Positions 51,376 to 60,466 of a DNA stretch of 64,000 nucleotides are shown here, piece after piece. A program made the position numbers and the translations under genes. How positions within the stretch are numbered: the stretch's first letter is position 1; each line of letters starts with the position of its first letter. The DNA is from Pseudomonas sp. Tri1 (GTDB lineage: Bacteria > Pseudomonadota > Gammaproteobacteria > Pseudomonadales > Pseudomonadaceae). The stretch lies in NCBI RefSeq assembly GCF_017968885.1, contig NZ_CP072913.1, positions 5,434,501-5,498,500 on the forward strand, in the 5' to 3' direction. Under the pieces are notes generated by a model. That model was not told the origin of the DNA. It searched no databases and was given only the letters and a program-made list of their open reading frames with translations.

Positions 51376-51657
51376 TTACTTGTTGACCGCGTCGGTCAGG
51401 CCTTTGGCCACAACCAGCTTGATCACTTTCTTGGCAGCGATTTCGATGGCAGCGCCAGTCGAAGGGTTGCGGCCAGTACGGGCAGGACGCTCGGTGACTT
51501 TCAGCTTGCCGATACCTGGCAGAGTGATTTCGCCGCCATTTTCCAGCTGATCGGCAACGATTTGGCCCAGTTGGTCCAGAGCGTTACGCGCGGTGGTTTT
51601 CGGCGCGTCGATTGCTTCAGCGATGTCAGCGATCAGTTGGTCTTTAGTAAGAGCCAT
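51376..51657 (-). CDS. HU-family nucleoid-associated DNA-binding protein
   Basis: A 93-residue HU protein beginning MALTKDQLIADIAEAIDAPKTTARNALDQL and containing the DNA-bending beta-arm signature GRNPSTGAAIEIAAKK, where the usual hypervariable GxNPxTG hairpin with its intercalating proline is intact. It could be a third HU paralogue (HupN-like), as the same rlmF/yejK neighbourhood in P. putida carries hupN, from memory. The start at 51657 removes a long spurious extension. It is divergent from yejK. Confidence 0.93.
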   Translation of the reverse strand: MALTKDQLIADIAEAIDAPKTTARNALDQLGQIVADQLENGGEITLPGIGKLKVTERPARTGRNPSTGAAIEIAAKKVIKLVVAKGLTDAVNK

Positions 51658-52053
51658 GTAGTGTTCCTTCCCTATCAAATTCATATGGATTGCAGAGTGC
51701 AGTGTCAGCCATCGAGCCCGATCTTTCTGGATCAGGCACCCTCGGCAATCACCACGACGGATCGGGGTAATAGATGCCGAAAACCGGGTTTGGTTCGACC
51801 TGACAGATGCTGAATGCACGCTTAACGCAGTGACTTCGCGTAAGACCGGGCAAAACTAGCACAACGCCTCTGAAATATCCGCTTCTAGCTACCCATTTGG
51901 TCAGCTTTCTTGCGCTAAAACGGTAAAAAATTGCATATGACCTGTCGCGAGGCCCTGAAAGGGGCTTTGCTGGGTTCCAAAACCAGTGATTGCGGTACAC
52001 TGGGCCTTTTTTGGGGAGCGCCCTCCTCCTCTCTTTCATCAGCCGAGAAACCC
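51658..52053. other. Divergent HU/yejK intergenic region
   Basis: A 396-bp promoter region between two nucleoid-protein genes. A candidate -10 TACACT lies at 51996-52001 on the plus strand toward yejK. The stretch 51850-51930 is comparatively AT-rich. No gene is seen. Confidence 0.55.
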
Positions 52054-53058
52054 ATGCCGATCCGTCATTGCATCGTCCACCTGATCGACAAAAAACCCGA
52101 CGGCACGCCCGCAGTGCTCCACGCCCGTGACTCCGAACTGGCAGAGTCCACGGCCATCGAGAACATGCTCGCCGACCTTAACGAGAGCTACAACGCCAAA
52201 CAAGGCAAGGCTTGGGGCTTTTTCCATGCCGAGTCCGGGGCGCATCCGTTCAGCGGCTGGCTGAAGGAGTACCTCGACGGCGGCAAGGATTTCACCGCGT
52301 TCAGTCGCGTGGCGGTGGAACACCTGCAAAAGCTGATGGAAGAGTCCAACCTGTCGGTGGGCGGTCACGTGCTGTTCGCACATTATCAACAGGGCATGAC
52401 CGACTACCTGGCAATCGCCCTGCTGCACCACAGCGAAGGCGTGGCGGTGACCGATGAGCTGGACGTGACCCCATCCCGGCACCTGGACCTGGGCCAATTG
52501 CACCTGGCGGCGCGGATCAACGTGTCGGAATGGCAGAACAACAAGCAATCCAAGCAATACATCTCCTTCATCAAGGGCAAGAATGGCAAGAAGGTCTCGG
52601 AGTACTTCCGCGACTTCATCGGCTGCCAGGAAGGCGTCGACGGCCCCGGTGAGACCCGCACCCTGCTCAAGGCCTTCAGTGACTTCGTCGAAAGCGAAGA
52701 CCTGCCGGAAGACGATGCCCGGGAAAAAACCAAGACCCTGGTGGATTACGCCAGCAGCCAGGCCAAGCTCGGCGAGCCGATGGGCCTGGAAGAACTGTCC
52801 GAGCTGATCGACGAGGATCGCCCGAAAGCCTTCTACGACCACATCCGCAACAAGGACTACGGGCTGTCGCCGGAGATCCCGGCGGATAAACGCACCCTCA
52901 ACCAGTTCCGCCGTTTCACCGGCCGCGCCGAAGGCCTGTCCATCAGCTTCGAAGCGCACCTGCTGGGCTCCAAGATCGAGTATGACGAAGAAGCCGGTAC
53001 GTTGATCATCAAGGGCCTGCCGACGTCGCTGACCGATCAGCTCAAGCGGCGTAATTGA
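52054..53058 (+). CDS. yejK: Nucleoid-associated protein YejK/NdpA
   Basis: A 334-residue nucleoid-associated protein of the YejK/NdpA (37K) family. Visible: [110 protein letters not shown], and a C-terminal LTDQLKRRN. The function is not well defined; it copurifies with the nucleoid in E. coli. The upstream extension is dropped because the family starts at MPIR. Its TGA shares bases with the ATG of the glutaredoxin gene (TGATG). Confidence 0.93.
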   Translation: MPIRHCIVHLIDKKPDGTPAVLHARDSELAESTAIENMLADLNESYNAKQGKAWGFFHAESGAHPFSGWLKEYLDGGKDFTAFSRVAVEHLQKLMEESNLSVGGHVLFAHYQQGMTDYLAIALLHHSEGVAVTDELDVTPSRHLDLGQLHLAARINVSEWQNNKQSKQYISFIKGKNGKKVSEYFRDFIGCQEGVDGPGETRTLLKAFSDFVESEDLPEDDAREKTKTLVDYASSQAKLGEPMGLEELSELIDEDRPKAFYDHIRNKDYGLSPEIPADKRTLNQFRRFTGRAEGLSISFEAHLLGSKIEYDEEAGTLIIKGLPTSLTDQLKRRN

Positions 53059-53414
53059 TGCTCGGTGGGGTACTGAAGAAGTTTCTGCTGGTTCTGCTGG
53101 TGGTGGTGACTTACCAGAACTGGGGCAAGATCGAGCGGGTGTTCAACCCGTCGCAGATGCTGCCTGAACAGATCCGGGCCGATGCCCGGGTCGTGCTGTA
53201 TGCCACCGACTGGTGCGGCTACTGCAAGGCGACCCGACGATTCCTGGATGAGAAAGGCGTGCCGTTTCGCGAGTTCGATATCGAGAAGGATGCCGAGGCG
53301 CGCAAGGCCTATGAGGCGTTGGGCGGTCGAGGGATTCCGATTCTCGATGTGAACGGCACGTTGATTCGTGGGTTTGAGCCGGAGAATATTCTCAAGGCGT
53401 TGTCCGCGACATAG
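53058..53414 (+). CDS. Membrane-anchored glutaredoxin-like protein
   Basis: A 118-residue thioredoxin-fold protein. An N-terminal hydrophobic helix (VLKKFLLVLLVVVTYQNWG) should anchor it in the inner membrane. The glutaredoxin domain follows: VVLYATDWCGYCKATRRFLDEKGVPF with active CGYC, REFDIEKDAEARKAYEALGGRGIPILDVNGTLIRGF with the cis-Pro. A signal anchor implies a periplasmic domain if N-in, though the positive-inside balance is weak. Translation is coupled to yejK through TGATG. A thiol-redox role is inferred; the substrate is unknown. Confidence 0.88.
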   Translation: MLGGVLKKFLLVLLVVVTYQNWGKIERVFNPSQMLPEQIRADARVVLYATDWCGYCKATRRFLDEKGVPFREFDIEKDAEARKAYEALGGRGIPILDVNGTLIRGFEPENILKALSAT

Positions 53415-53453
53415 GGTTGTTCGCTAACGGGGATGTTGGGGTCTGATTTCCTC

Positions 53454-53611
53454 ATCGCGAGCAGGCTCGCTCCCACAGTGAAATTGTGGTGGCCACAGGA
53501 TTCATGTCCGCCGTGAATCATTGTGGGAGCGAGCTTGCTCGCGATAGCGGACTGACATTCAACATCAATATTGACTGATCTGTCGCCATCGCGAGCAAGC
53601 TCGCTCCCACA
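53454..53611. repeat. Three REP units in alternating orientation
   Basis: ATCGCGAGCAGGCTCGCTCC (53454), GGGAGCGAGCTTGCTCGCGA (about 53523) and ATCGCGAGCAAGCTCGCTCC (about 53588) occupy most of the gap between the glutaredoxin and GST genes. Confidence 0.9.
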
Positions 53612-53625
53612 GGGTCATTGGTCGT

Positions 53626-54561
53626 TCATCGAGCCTCGATCCGAAACCCAAACCGCGGAAAGTGCACATGCACCACCCCGCCGCGCGCGTCTTCGCGGCG
53701 CAGGATCAGCTCCTCGCGACCGGCAAACAGCAACTCCCCGACCACAGGATCGACGCCGTAGTCAGTCGCAGCGATGCTCACTTGTTGCCCCGGCGCAAAC
53801 CCGTTCGGCTCTTCGAACGACTCATCCGGCAGCGCTGCCGGTGTCGCGTTGCGGGCAACGTCCAAGGCTTCTTCGGCACTCATCTGACTCGACGCGCCAT
53901 GGCCGAAACCCAGCACTCGCGTGAACCACGCCGAAACAGCCGGATACGCGTCCACCAGCGGCGAAGTTACCGGGGTGCCCTTGAGGAACCACAGCGGATG
54001 GGCCATGGCGAAGTCGGCAATCGACGGATCACCCAACAGGAAATCGCCCTCCTCGCGCTGCAACTGTTGCTCCAGGCGGGCCATGATCGTCGGCCACTGG
54101 TGCTTGGCCTGATCGGCGGGCAAGCGCGTGGTCGTGCCGCCACTGAACAGCCCGGCGCGGTCGCTGATGAACGCCTTGATGGCTTCAGGCGATAGCTTGG
54201 CGAAACGCACCGCCACCGACTCAGGCTGGAACACCAGGCTCACGGCATGCTGGAACACCACCGAGTCGGCCCAGGCAGCAAAGGATGCAGCCAGCATCTC
54301 CCGACCTTCGGGGAACAGGGCCGGCGAGGCTTTTTCCTGCTCCAACCGACGGGCGATCAGCGACGTATCGCAATAGACATCCGCGCCGATCTGCAATACC
54401 GGTGTCTTGCGATAGCCACCCGTCAGTGCCGTCAGGTCAGGCTTGGGCATCATCGGCGGGATACTCACCGAACGCCAGGACAGGCCCTTGAAGCCCAGCA
54501 ACAGCCGGGCTTTTTCCGCGAAAGGAGACGTCGGGTAATGATGAAGAATCAACTCTGGCAT
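53626..54561 (-). CDS. Glutathione S-transferase family protein
   Basis: A 311-residue protein. Its N-terminal thioredoxin-like domain (about 1-80) is MPELILHHYPTSPFAEKARLLLGFKGLSW, with the cis-Pro segment GGYRKTPVLQIGADVYCDTSLIARRLE. A long helical C-terminal domain follows (FLLGDPSIADFAMAHPLWFL), then an extra ~80-residue tail (ALDVARNATPAALPDES ... VVGELLFAGREELILRRED). The tail is unusual for classical GSTs and forms a small beta domain. The catalytic residue is probably Ser (TSPF). The substrate is unknown. The start at 54561 avoids a spurious 36-codon extension. Confidence 0.85.
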   Translation of the reverse strand: MPELILHHYPTSPFAEKARLLLGFKGLSWRSVSIPPMMPKPDLTALTGGYRKTPVLQIGADVYCDTSLIARRLEQEKASPALFPEGREMLAASFAAWADSVVFQHAVSLVFQPESVAVRFAKLSPEAIKAFISDRAGLFSGGTTTRLPADQAKHQWPTIMARLEQQLQREEGDFLLGDPSIADFAMAHPLWFLKGTPVTSPLVDAYPAVSAWFTRVLGFGHGASSQMSAEEALDVARNATPAALPDESFEEPNGFAPGQQVSIAATDYGVDPVVGELLFAGREELILRREDARGGVVHVHFPRFGFRIEAR

Positions 54562-54640
54562 GGGATTGGCCACTGCTGGAAGGAAGTCCCGCAGCTTAGC
54601 GCGCCATGGACGCAGCGCCCACCCTCCTGATAAAGACTTA

Positions 54641-54964
54641 TCAGTGCGGCTGATGGAGCTGCGTGGCACTCGCCACCAGGCATTCCTTGGCGCTTTTCCT
54701 GAGCTTTTTGATCAGTCGCTCCTGGCGCAGGGCTTCGCCCTTGTCGCGACAGGCTTCGGTGTACACCAGCGCCACCGCCGGGCTCGAGAGAAAGAAGCGC
54801 GCGCCCTTGCCACTTTGATGCTTGGCGAAACGCCGCACCGGGTCATCACTGATGCCGCAATACAGCGAGCCGTTGGCGGCCCGCACCAAGTAGACGAACC
54901 AGGGCTTGCCCGGTTCGGTCGTGGCTTGCACAGGCAGATCGGAAGATGGATTGGTGGTCGTCAC
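54641..54964 (-). CDS. GIY-YIG nuclease family protein (UPF0213/YhbQ-like)
   Basis: A protein of about 107 residues whose core is the single-domain GIY-YIG fold: [66 protein letters not shown]. The GIY is YLV and the YIG is YCG; the catalytic Tyr and the Arg/Glu of SDDPVRRF and EALRQE are present. The start is unclear: I use a GTG at 54964, because the long upstream extension is translated non-family sequence. The role is unknown for the family; DNA repair is a guess. Confidence 0.8.
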   Translation of the reverse strand: MTTTNPSSDLPVQATTEPGKPWFVYLVRAANGSLYCGISDDPVRRFAKHQSGKGARFFLSSPAVALVYTEACRDKGEALRQERLIKKLRKSAKECLVASATQLHQPH

Positions 54965-55005
54965 GACAGGTTCAACGGGCGCAAAGGAAACAAGCCGCGA
55001 TCTTA

Positions 55006-55476
55006 TCAGCGACTGGCCTGGAACGCCCGCAGCCCCTTGAGCGCCTGGGCCCTGACGGCGTTGCGCACCAGCGGCGTCCAGCCCAGCAGCAGCCCTTTGG
55101 TGCCCAACGCCTGACGGGACCAACGCCACAGGTCAAAGCTGTCATGGTGCTCGCAGATCTTGCCGTCGCGAAAAACGAACCGCGCCTGGATGTCATTGAT
55201 CACGACGTTACCCGTCTGGCTGAACAGGTAGGTCGCCACCCAATGAGCTCCACCGGTACGCTCATCGCTGCGCACGTTATCGAAGGTCAGGGAGAAATCC
55301 TTGGCCCGGGTGGTGAGCATGCGCCACATGTCACCGGCATCACGTCCACGCAATTCACCAAACGCCGGGTCGCTGAACACCACATCGTCGGTGTAGCAAG
55401 CGCTCATCGCTTCGGCGTCCAGGCGCTGGAAGGCCTGGTAAAAGCGGGTGATCAAGGCGTTATGGGCATCACTCAT
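55006..55476 (-). CDS. NTF2-like (SnoaL-type) protein of unknown function
   Basis: A 156-residue alpha-beta cone-fold protein: [67 protein letters not shown], then [46 protein letters not shown]. This matches the nuclear transport factor 2 family, widely recruited for ketosteroid-isomerase-like or binding roles. The acidic and His residues could form a pocket, but the ligand cannot be predicted. Confidence 0.82.
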   Translation of the reverse strand: MSDAHNALITRFYQAFQRLDAEAMSACYTDDVVFSDPAFGELRGRDAGDMWRMLTTRAKDFSLTFDNVRSDERTGGAHWVATYLFSQTGNVVINDIQARFVFRDGKICEHHDSFDLWRWSRQALGTKGLLLGWTPLVRNAVRAQALKGLRAFQASR

Positions 55477-55563
55477 GGACAGACTCCGAAATTCGCTTCA
55501 ATAGGCCTGCACGATAATCTGCCACAGCAGGGAAGACTATCGTCATTCGCCATGAAAATGACA

Positions 55564-56868
55564 TCAACGAAGATCGGTAACTTTTTCGCTGCTGACCCCC
55601 ACGTACAACGCCCGACCTGCGCCGATGCCCGCGATGATCGCACCGAGGCCAACCAGACCGAAGATCCAGCCCAAGGCATTCCAGCCGCCGGTCACGTCGT
55701 GGACTACGCCCACCGCGAACGGCCCCAGCGACGCCAGCGTATAACCAAAGCCCTGGGCCATGCTGGAGAGGTTCGCGGCCACATGGGCGTCTCGCGAACG
55801 CAGCACGATCAGCGTCAGCGCCAAGCTGAACGTCGCGCCCTGCCCCAGGCCGAGCAGGATTGCCCAGCCCCACAAACCTTCGAGCGGCGCATAAAGACAA
55901 CCGAACAGCCCCCCCAGCGCCATGAGCATGGCGATCACGATGGCCAGGCGCTGGTCCTTGCCACGCGTCGCCAGCCAGGGTGCCGCCAGAGAACTGATCA
56001 ACTGCACAATGACTGAGCCGGACAGCACCAACCCGGCCTGGGTCGGGCTCAGGCCCCGGCCAATGAGGATCGACGGCAGCCAGCCAAACACGATGTAGGC
56101 CAGGGACGATTGCAACCCCATGTACAACGTCACCTGCCAGGCCAGGGGATCGCGCAGCAAGCCGCGAACCCGATACGCCACCTGATGCGCACCGTGTTTC
56201 TGCCCCACTTGCGGCAGCCAGAACAGCGCTGCCAGCAGCGCCGGAACCACCCAGAAACCCAGGCCCAGGGTCCAGCTGTGGCCCAGGCGCTCGCTCAATG
56301 GCACCGTTGCCCCGGCCGCCATCGCCGCGCCCAGGCACAGCGCCATGGTATAGACACCGGTCATGGCACCGGCCTGTTTGGCGAAGTCGCGCTTGACGAT
56401 GCCCGGCAGCAGCACGCCAATCACACCGATGCTCGCACCGGCCAGGATGCTGCCCGCGAACAGGCCGACCTGGCCGAATGAGCTGCGCAAAATGATCCCG
56501 CCAGCCAGCGTCAGCAAGATCCCCAGCACCACGCGCTCAGCCCCGAAGCGCCGCGCCAACACCGGCGCCAGCGGCGCGAACAGCCCCAGACAAAGCACGG
56601 GCAGCGTAGTCAGCAAACCGGCTTGGGCAGCCGACAGGCCAAGGCTTTGTGAAACCTCGCCGAGCAACGGGGCCATGCTCGACAGCGCCGGACGCAGGTT
56701 CAGCGCCACCAGGATCAACCCCAGCAGCAACAGCCAAGGCCTGCACACCAAGGGCTGGCTCCGCTGGGCCTGCTCATCATCGGCCTCGGCGTCGATCAAC
56801 AGTTGTTCAAGTTCGGCGGTGCGTTTGGGCGTCGTCGAGTGGGTACGGTCAAGCAGATCGCGGGACAT
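55564..56868 (-). CDS. CynX/NimT-type MFS transporter
   Basis: A 434-residue permease with about 12 transmembrane helices. Following an acidic, Q-rich N-terminal tail (LLIDAEADDEQAQRSQ), the first helix WLLLLGLILVALNLRPALSSMAPLLGEV carries the LNLRPA signature of the CynX/NimT family (cyanate or 2-nitroimidazole related). The central loop MFS motif APVLARRFGAERV is visible. The substrate is unknown. The FadR-type regulator gene lies 36 bp upstream on the same strand, suggesting that it controls this transporter. Confidence 0.88.
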   Translation of the reverse strand: MSRDLLDRTHSTTPKRTAELEQLLIDAEADDEQAQRSQPLVCRPWLLLLGLILVALNLRPALSSMAPLLGEVSQSLGLSAAQAGLLTTLPVLCLGLFAPLAPVLARRFGAERVVLGILLTLAGGIILRSSFGQVGLFAGSILAGASIGVIGVLLPGIVKRDFAKQAGAMTGVYTMALCLGAAMAAGATVPLSERLGHSWTLGLGFWVVPALLAALFWLPQVGQKHGAHQVAYRVRGLLRDPLAWQVTLYMGLQSSLAYIVFGWLPSILIGRGLSPTQAGLVLSGSVIVQLISSLAAPWLATRGKDQRLAIVIAMLMALGGLFGCLYAPLEGLWGWAILLGLGQGATFSLALTLIVLRSRDAHVAANLSSMAQGFGYTLASLGPFAVGVVHDVTGGWNALGWIFGLVGLGAIIAGIGAGRALYVGVSSEKVTDLR

Positions 56869-56904
56869 GGAAAACTCGAGTTCGGGGCTCAGGATTTCAA
56901 GAGC

Positions 56905-57564
56905 TCAGGGTTCATTGATCAACTGGCGGCACAGGGCCTTGGCCCGTTGCGGATCCTGTTGCTCGACGGCTTCAAGGATTTCGACGTGCAGGTCGAACAC
57001 ATGTTGATGGCGCGGGGTGATGTTGAGGCTCTGGCGCAACTGTGCGCCGATGACGCTGGAAAAGTAGCGATAGAGCTCGCTGAGCGCAGGGTTGTGCGCG
57101 GCATCCACCAGGAGGCGATGGAACACCAGGTCGCAGGCAATGTAGTGCTCCAGGTCGCCGTGGTAATGCTCACCGCTGTCTTGCAGCGCCTGGCGCAAGG
57201 CAATCAAGTCTTCATCGGTGCGTCGCAGCGCGGCCAGGCCGATGGCCTCGACTTCCAGGATATGCCGGGTTTCCCGGGCCTGCTCCAACGAACAGCGCGA
57301 CAACACCTTGAGGGTATCCAGCGGATCAACCACCGCCCGCACGTAACTGCCGTCGCCCTGACGGATCTCGATCAACCCGGAAAACGCCAACACACGCATG
57401 GCTTCGCGCACGGTGTTGCGGCTGATCCCCAGCTCCGCCACCAGCTCCGGCTCGGTAGGCAGGCGCTGGCCGATGACCCACACCCCATCACTGATGCGCC
57501 GACGCAATTGTTCCAGGGCCTGATCGACCAGGGAGCGCTTTATTAACGGAGAGCTATCTGACAT
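56905..57564 (-). CDS. FadR-type GntR-family transcriptional regulator
   Basis: A 219-residue regulator. The N-terminal winged HTH spans about 10-75: LVDQALEQLRRRISDGVWVIGQRLPTEPELVAELGISRNTVREAMRVLAFSGLIEIRQGDGSYV. The C-terminal FCD domain (about 85-215) has the metal and ligand His/Asp set in LEVEAIGLAALRRT, DLEHYIACDLVFHRLLVDAAHNPALSELY and HQHVFDLHVEILEAVE. The start at 57564 is preceded by AAGG. It is likely cotranscribed with the CynX/NimT transporter, and a 21-bp palindrome lies just upstream. Confidence 0.87.
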   Translation of the reverse strand: MSDSSPLIKRSLVDQALEQLRRRISDGVWVIGQRLPTEPELVAELGISRNTVREAMRVLAFSGLIEIRQGDGSYVRAVVDPLDTLKVLSRCSLEQARETRHILEVEAIGLAALRRTDEDLIALRQALQDSGEHYHGDLEHYIACDLVFHRLLVDAAHNPALSELYRYFSSVIGAQLRQSLNITPRHQHVFDLHVEILEAVEQQDPQRAKALCRQLINEP

Positions 57565-57576
57565 TGGATTCGCCTT

Positions 57577-57597
57577 TTCATCCAATCATAGGATGAA
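57577..57597. promoter_or_regulatory. Palindrome upstream of the FadR-type regulator
   Basis: A perfect inverted repeat TTCATCC-AATCATA-GGATGAA, ending about 13 bp before the regulator ATG. It could be an autoregulatory operator, but it does not match the classical FadR-family TGGT..ACCA pattern. Confidence 0.4.
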
Positions 57598-57683
57598 TTT
57601 TCTGACATGTTAGTCAGCTTCATGTAGGACGGCAACCGCCTAGGGTCAATGGGACGGAAAAGGAGCGAAATTTTCGATTAGCC

Positions 57684-57708
57684 AAAATTACCCTTTAAGG
57701 GTAATTTT
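57684..57708. promoter_or_regulatory. MqsA-type operator palindrome
   Basis: A perfect 12-bp inverted repeat AAAATTACCCTT-T-AAGGGTAATTTT, whose centre ACCCTTTAAGGGT resembles the E. coli mqsRA palindrome (ACCTTTTAGGT, from memory). It lies 21 bp before the mqsR ATG, where the antitoxin would repress the operon. Confidence 0.75.
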
Positions 57709-57729
57709 AAGGACAAGGCACACCGTTCC

Positions 57730-58041
57730 ATGGAAAAGAACACACCCCATTACGCCTTGGTGGCGATACAGGCGGATGTCAGACGGCTTAAAGGGAAAGC
57801 TTTCACCAGCACCGCGAAGAACACTGCTCGAACACTTGGTTTAAACGTCTCGGACATGCAACAGGTCATCCACGGCCTTGAGCGAAAACAGTTCTACAAA
57901 TCGATGACCACCTATGACGATCATCGGGTCTGGCGTGACGTCTACCACGCCAATTCACACGGTCTGCAGATTTACCTGAAGGTGACGTACCGCCCCAGCG
58001 GAGGCCCACCGGTAATTTCCTTCAAGGAGAAAAGCTCATGA
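57730..58041 (+). CDS. mqsR: Type II toxin MqsR (mRNA interferase)
   Basis: A 103-residue ribosome-independent endoribonuclease of the RelE-like superfamily, which in E. coli cuts at GCU. Signature regions: EKNTPHYALVAIQADVRRLK at the start, HGLERKQFYKSMTTYDDHRVWRDVYHAN and YLKVTY, with the closing VISFKEK. The family residues Lys, Tyr and the C-terminal Lys of FKEK are all present, so the toxin looks intact. Its stop overlaps the mqsA start by 4 bp (ATGA). As in E. coli the toxin precedes the antitoxin, the reverse of most type II systems. Confidence 0.93.
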   Translation: MEKNTPHYALVAIQADVRRLKGKAFTSTAKNTARTLGLNVSDMQQVIHGLERKQFYKSMTTYDDHRVWRDVYHANSHGLQIYLKVTYRPSGGPPVISFKEKSS

Positions 58042-58520
58042 AACACCAGCAATGCTTCAGCTGTGGTGCCTCGGAGGGCATGTTGCATTTCGAAGGTCGC
58101 GGCGAAACCATGAGCGTCAAGGGACTGGAACGCCGGGTCGATGACTTGTCTGGCTGGGAATGTCAGATGTGCGGCGAAGTCGAACTCGATTCAAGCTGCT
58201 CGGATCGCTACGACCACGCAGGTGATGAACTGGTCAATGCGGCCAGGCGAATGATCGGCGAAGAGATCAAACGTGTCCGGCGCAAACTGCATCTATCGCA
58301 AAAGGAAGCGGTACTGCTGCTATCGGGCGGTGGACACAATGCGTTTTCCCGCTACGAGCGCGGCGAGGTAGTGCCATCCAAGGCGTTGATCTTGCTGATG
58401 CGTCTGCTTGACCGTTACCCGCATCTGCTTGCAGATGCGCGAGCCCTGGCCGAAGACGCGGACTTGAGAGGTTTCAAGACGACGGTGCACAGGGAGCACG
58501 AAACCCTCACGGCTTCCTGA
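58038..58520 (+). CDS. mqsA: Antitoxin MqsA (zinc-binding, HTH repressor)
   Basis: A 160-residue antitoxin longer than E. coli MqsA (131). Its N-terminal zinc domain has two CxxC pairs (QQCFSCG ... ECQMCGEVE), which neutralise MqsR. The C-terminal Cro/XRE HTH includes VRRKLHLSQKEAVLLLSGGGHNAFSRYERGEVVPSKALILLMRLLD, including the DNA-contacting Asn and Arg of NAFSRYERG. The extra ~30-residue tail (AEDADLRGFKTTVHREHE) is not in the E. coli protein. It autoregulates at the palindrome upstream of mqsR. A terminator follows. Confidence 0.92.
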   Translation: MKHQQCFSCGASEGMLHFEGRGETMSVKGLERRVDDLSGWECQMCGEVELDSSCSDRYDHAGDELVNAARRMIGEEIKRVRRKLHLSQKEAVLLLSGGGHNAFSRYERGEVVPSKALILLMRLLDRYPHLLADARALAEDADLRGFKTTVHREHETLTAS

Positions 58521-58541
58521 GCAGCCGAAGCAGAAAAAATA

Positions 58542-58561
58542 AACCCGGACAAGTCCGGGTT
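58542..58561. terminator. Terminator between mqsA and aapP
   Basis: Stem AACCCGGAC / GTCCGGGTT around AA, with A-rich and T-containing flanks, placed between the convergent mqsA and aapP. Confidence 0.85.
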
Positions 58562-58583
58562 CATTTCACTGCCTAAGGCTGGA

Positions 58584-59348
58584 TCAATGCAGGATCTGGC
58601 TCAGGAACAGCTTGGTGCGGTCATTCTGCGGGTTGTCGAAGAAGTCGTTCGGCGCGGCCTGTTCGACGATTTCGCCCTTGTCCATGAAGATCACGCGGTT
58701 GGCCACGGTGCGGGCAAAGCCCATCTCGTGGGTCACGCAGAGCATGGTCATGCCGTCTTCGGCCAGGCCGATCATGGTGTCCAGAACCTCTTTCACCATT
58801 TCCGGGTCGAGTGCCGAAGTCGGCTCATCGAACAGCATGATTTTCGGCTTCATGCACAGGGCACGGGCGATGGCCACACGCTGCTGCTGACCGCCGGAAA
58901 GCTGGCCAGGGTACTTGTTCGCCTGCTCTGGAATGCGCACGCGCTCCAGGTAATGCATGGCGATTTCCTCGGCCTTGCGCTTGGGCATCTTGCGCACCCA
59001 CATCGGCGCCAGAGTGCAGTTCTGCAGGATGGTCAGGTGCGGGAACAGGTTGAAGTGCTGGAACACCATGCCGACTTCGCGGCGGATCGCTTCGATCTGC
59101 TTGAGGTCGTTGGTCAGTTCCACACCGTCGACCACGATGCGACCCTGCTGGTGTTCTTCCAGGCGATTGAGGCAGCGGATGGTGGTCGACTTACCGGAGC
59201 CCGACGGGCCGCACAGCACGATACGCTCGCCCTGCTTGACGTTCAGGTTGATGTCTTTCAACACGTGGAACTGGCCGTACCACTTGTTCACGCCCTGCAT
59301 CTGAATAATGCCTTCAGGGCTCACAGGCTGTTTGATCGCTTCACTCAT
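58584..59348 (-). CDS. aapP: General L-amino-acid ABC transporter ATP-binding protein
   Basis: A 254-residue cytoplasmic ATPase. Walker A is [10 protein letters not shown] (about 51-60), the signature is [15 protein letters not shown], and Walker B is [16 protein letters not shown], with switch His in VTHEMGF. The sequence [29 protein letters not shown] is typical of AapP/GltL-type amino-acid ATPases. It is the last gene of aapJQMP, 10 bp from aapM, and convergent with mqsA. Confidence 0.93.
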   Translation of the reverse strand: MSEAIKQPVSPEGIIQMQGVNKWYGQFHVLKDINLNVKQGERIVLCGPSGSGKSTTIRCLNRLEEHQQGRIVVDGVELTNDLKQIEAIRREVGMVFQHFNLFPHLTILQNCTLAPMWVRKMPKRKAEEIAMHYLERVRIPEQANKYPGQLSGGQQQRVAIARALCMKPKIMLFDEPTSALDPEMVKEVLDTMIGLAEDGMTMLCVTHEMGFARTVANRVIFMDKGEIVEQAAPNDFFDNPQNDRTKLFLSQILH

Positions 59349-59358
59349 GAGTCAACTC

Positions 59359-60456
59359 CTAACGCTTGTGGCCAGTGTCCAGCTTGCGTTCCAAATGCAT
59401 GGAATAGCGGGACATACCAAAACAGAAAATCCAGAACACCAGGGCGGCGAACACATAGCCTTCGGTGGCCATGCCCAGCCATTTCGGGTCGGCGGCAGCT
59501 TGTTTCACGCTGTTGAGCAGGTCGAACAAGCCGATGATGATCACCAGGCTCGTATCCTTGAACAACGCAATGAAGGTGTTGACGATCCCCGGGATCACCA
59601 TCTTCAAGGCTTGCGGCAGAATCACCAGGCCCATGCTGCGCCAGTAGCCCAGGCCCATCGCTGCAGCCGCTTCGTATTGGCCCTTGGGAATGGCTTGCAG
59701 GCCACCCCGCACCACTTCGGCAATGTAGGCCGACTGGAACAGGATCACCCCGATCAGCGCCCGCAACAACTTGTCGAAGTTCATGCCTTCGGGCAGGAAC
59801 AGCGGCAGCATCACCGAGGACATGAACAGCACCGTGATCAACGGCACGCCGCGCCAGAATTCGATGAAGGTCACGCAGACCACGCGAATCGCCGGCATGT
59901 TCGAGCGACGGCCCAACGCCAGGACGATGCCCAACGGCAGTGCGCCGACGATACCGACGGTGGCGATTACCAGGGTCAGCATCAAGCCGCCCCATTGGCT
60001 GGTCGCCACGGCGTCCAGGCCGAACACGCCGCCGTGCAGCAGGCACCAGGCGATGATCGGGTACAGCACCAGGAAGCTCAGGCCGTAGATCGCCTTGCGC
60101 GGGAAGCGCGAGATGAACAACGGCGCCACACCGATGACCGCCAGCCACACGGTCAGGTCTACACGCCAGCGCAGGTCCGCTGGGTAGTAGCCGTACATGA
60201 ACTGACCGAAACGCTGCTGGATGAACACCCAGCAAGCGCCTTCCTTGGTGCAGTCGGCGCGGGTGGTACCGACCCAGTTGGCATCGAGGATCGCCCAGTG
60301 CAACAGCGGTGGAACGATCAGGTAGATCAGGTAGAACGCGAACAGCGTCAGCAGCGTGTTGATCCAGCTGGAGAACATGTTGGCGCGCATCCACGCCACC
60401 ACGCCGATGCTGCTGCCCGGCGGGGGCATGTCAGGTTTGAAAGTATGAGTCGTCAT
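59359..60456 (-). CDS. aapM: General L-amino-acid ABC transporter permease M
   Basis: A 365-residue inner-membrane permease. An extra N-terminal part with a hydrophobic segment (SWINTLLTLFAFYLIYLIVPPLL) and a periplasmic loop precede the classical HisM-like core, where the EAA loop is IPKGQYEAAAAMGLGYWRSMGLVILPQALKMVIPG. It is larger than simple permeases (about 220 residues), as in Rhizobium AapM. It lies 10 bp from aapQ upstream and 10 bp from aapP downstream. Confidence 0.92.
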   Translation of the reverse strand: MTTHTFKPDMPPPGSSIGVVAWMRANMFSSWINTLLTLFAFYLIYLIVPPLLHWAILDANWVGTTRADCTKEGACWVFIQQRFGQFMYGYYPADLRWRVDLTVWLAVIGVAPLFISRFPRKAIYGLSFLVLYPIIAWCLLHGGVFGLDAVATSQWGGLMLTLVIATVGIVGALPLGIVLALGRRSNMPAIRVVCVTFIEFWRGVPLITVLFMSSVMLPLFLPEGMNFDKLLRALIGVILFQSAYIAEVVRGGLQAIPKGQYEAAAAMGLGYWRSMGLVILPQALKMVIPGIVNTFIALFKDTSLVIIIGLFDLLNSVKQAAADPKWLGMATEGYVFAALVFWIFCFGMSRYSMHLERKLDTGHKR

Positions 60457-60466
60457 GCGCGTTTCC

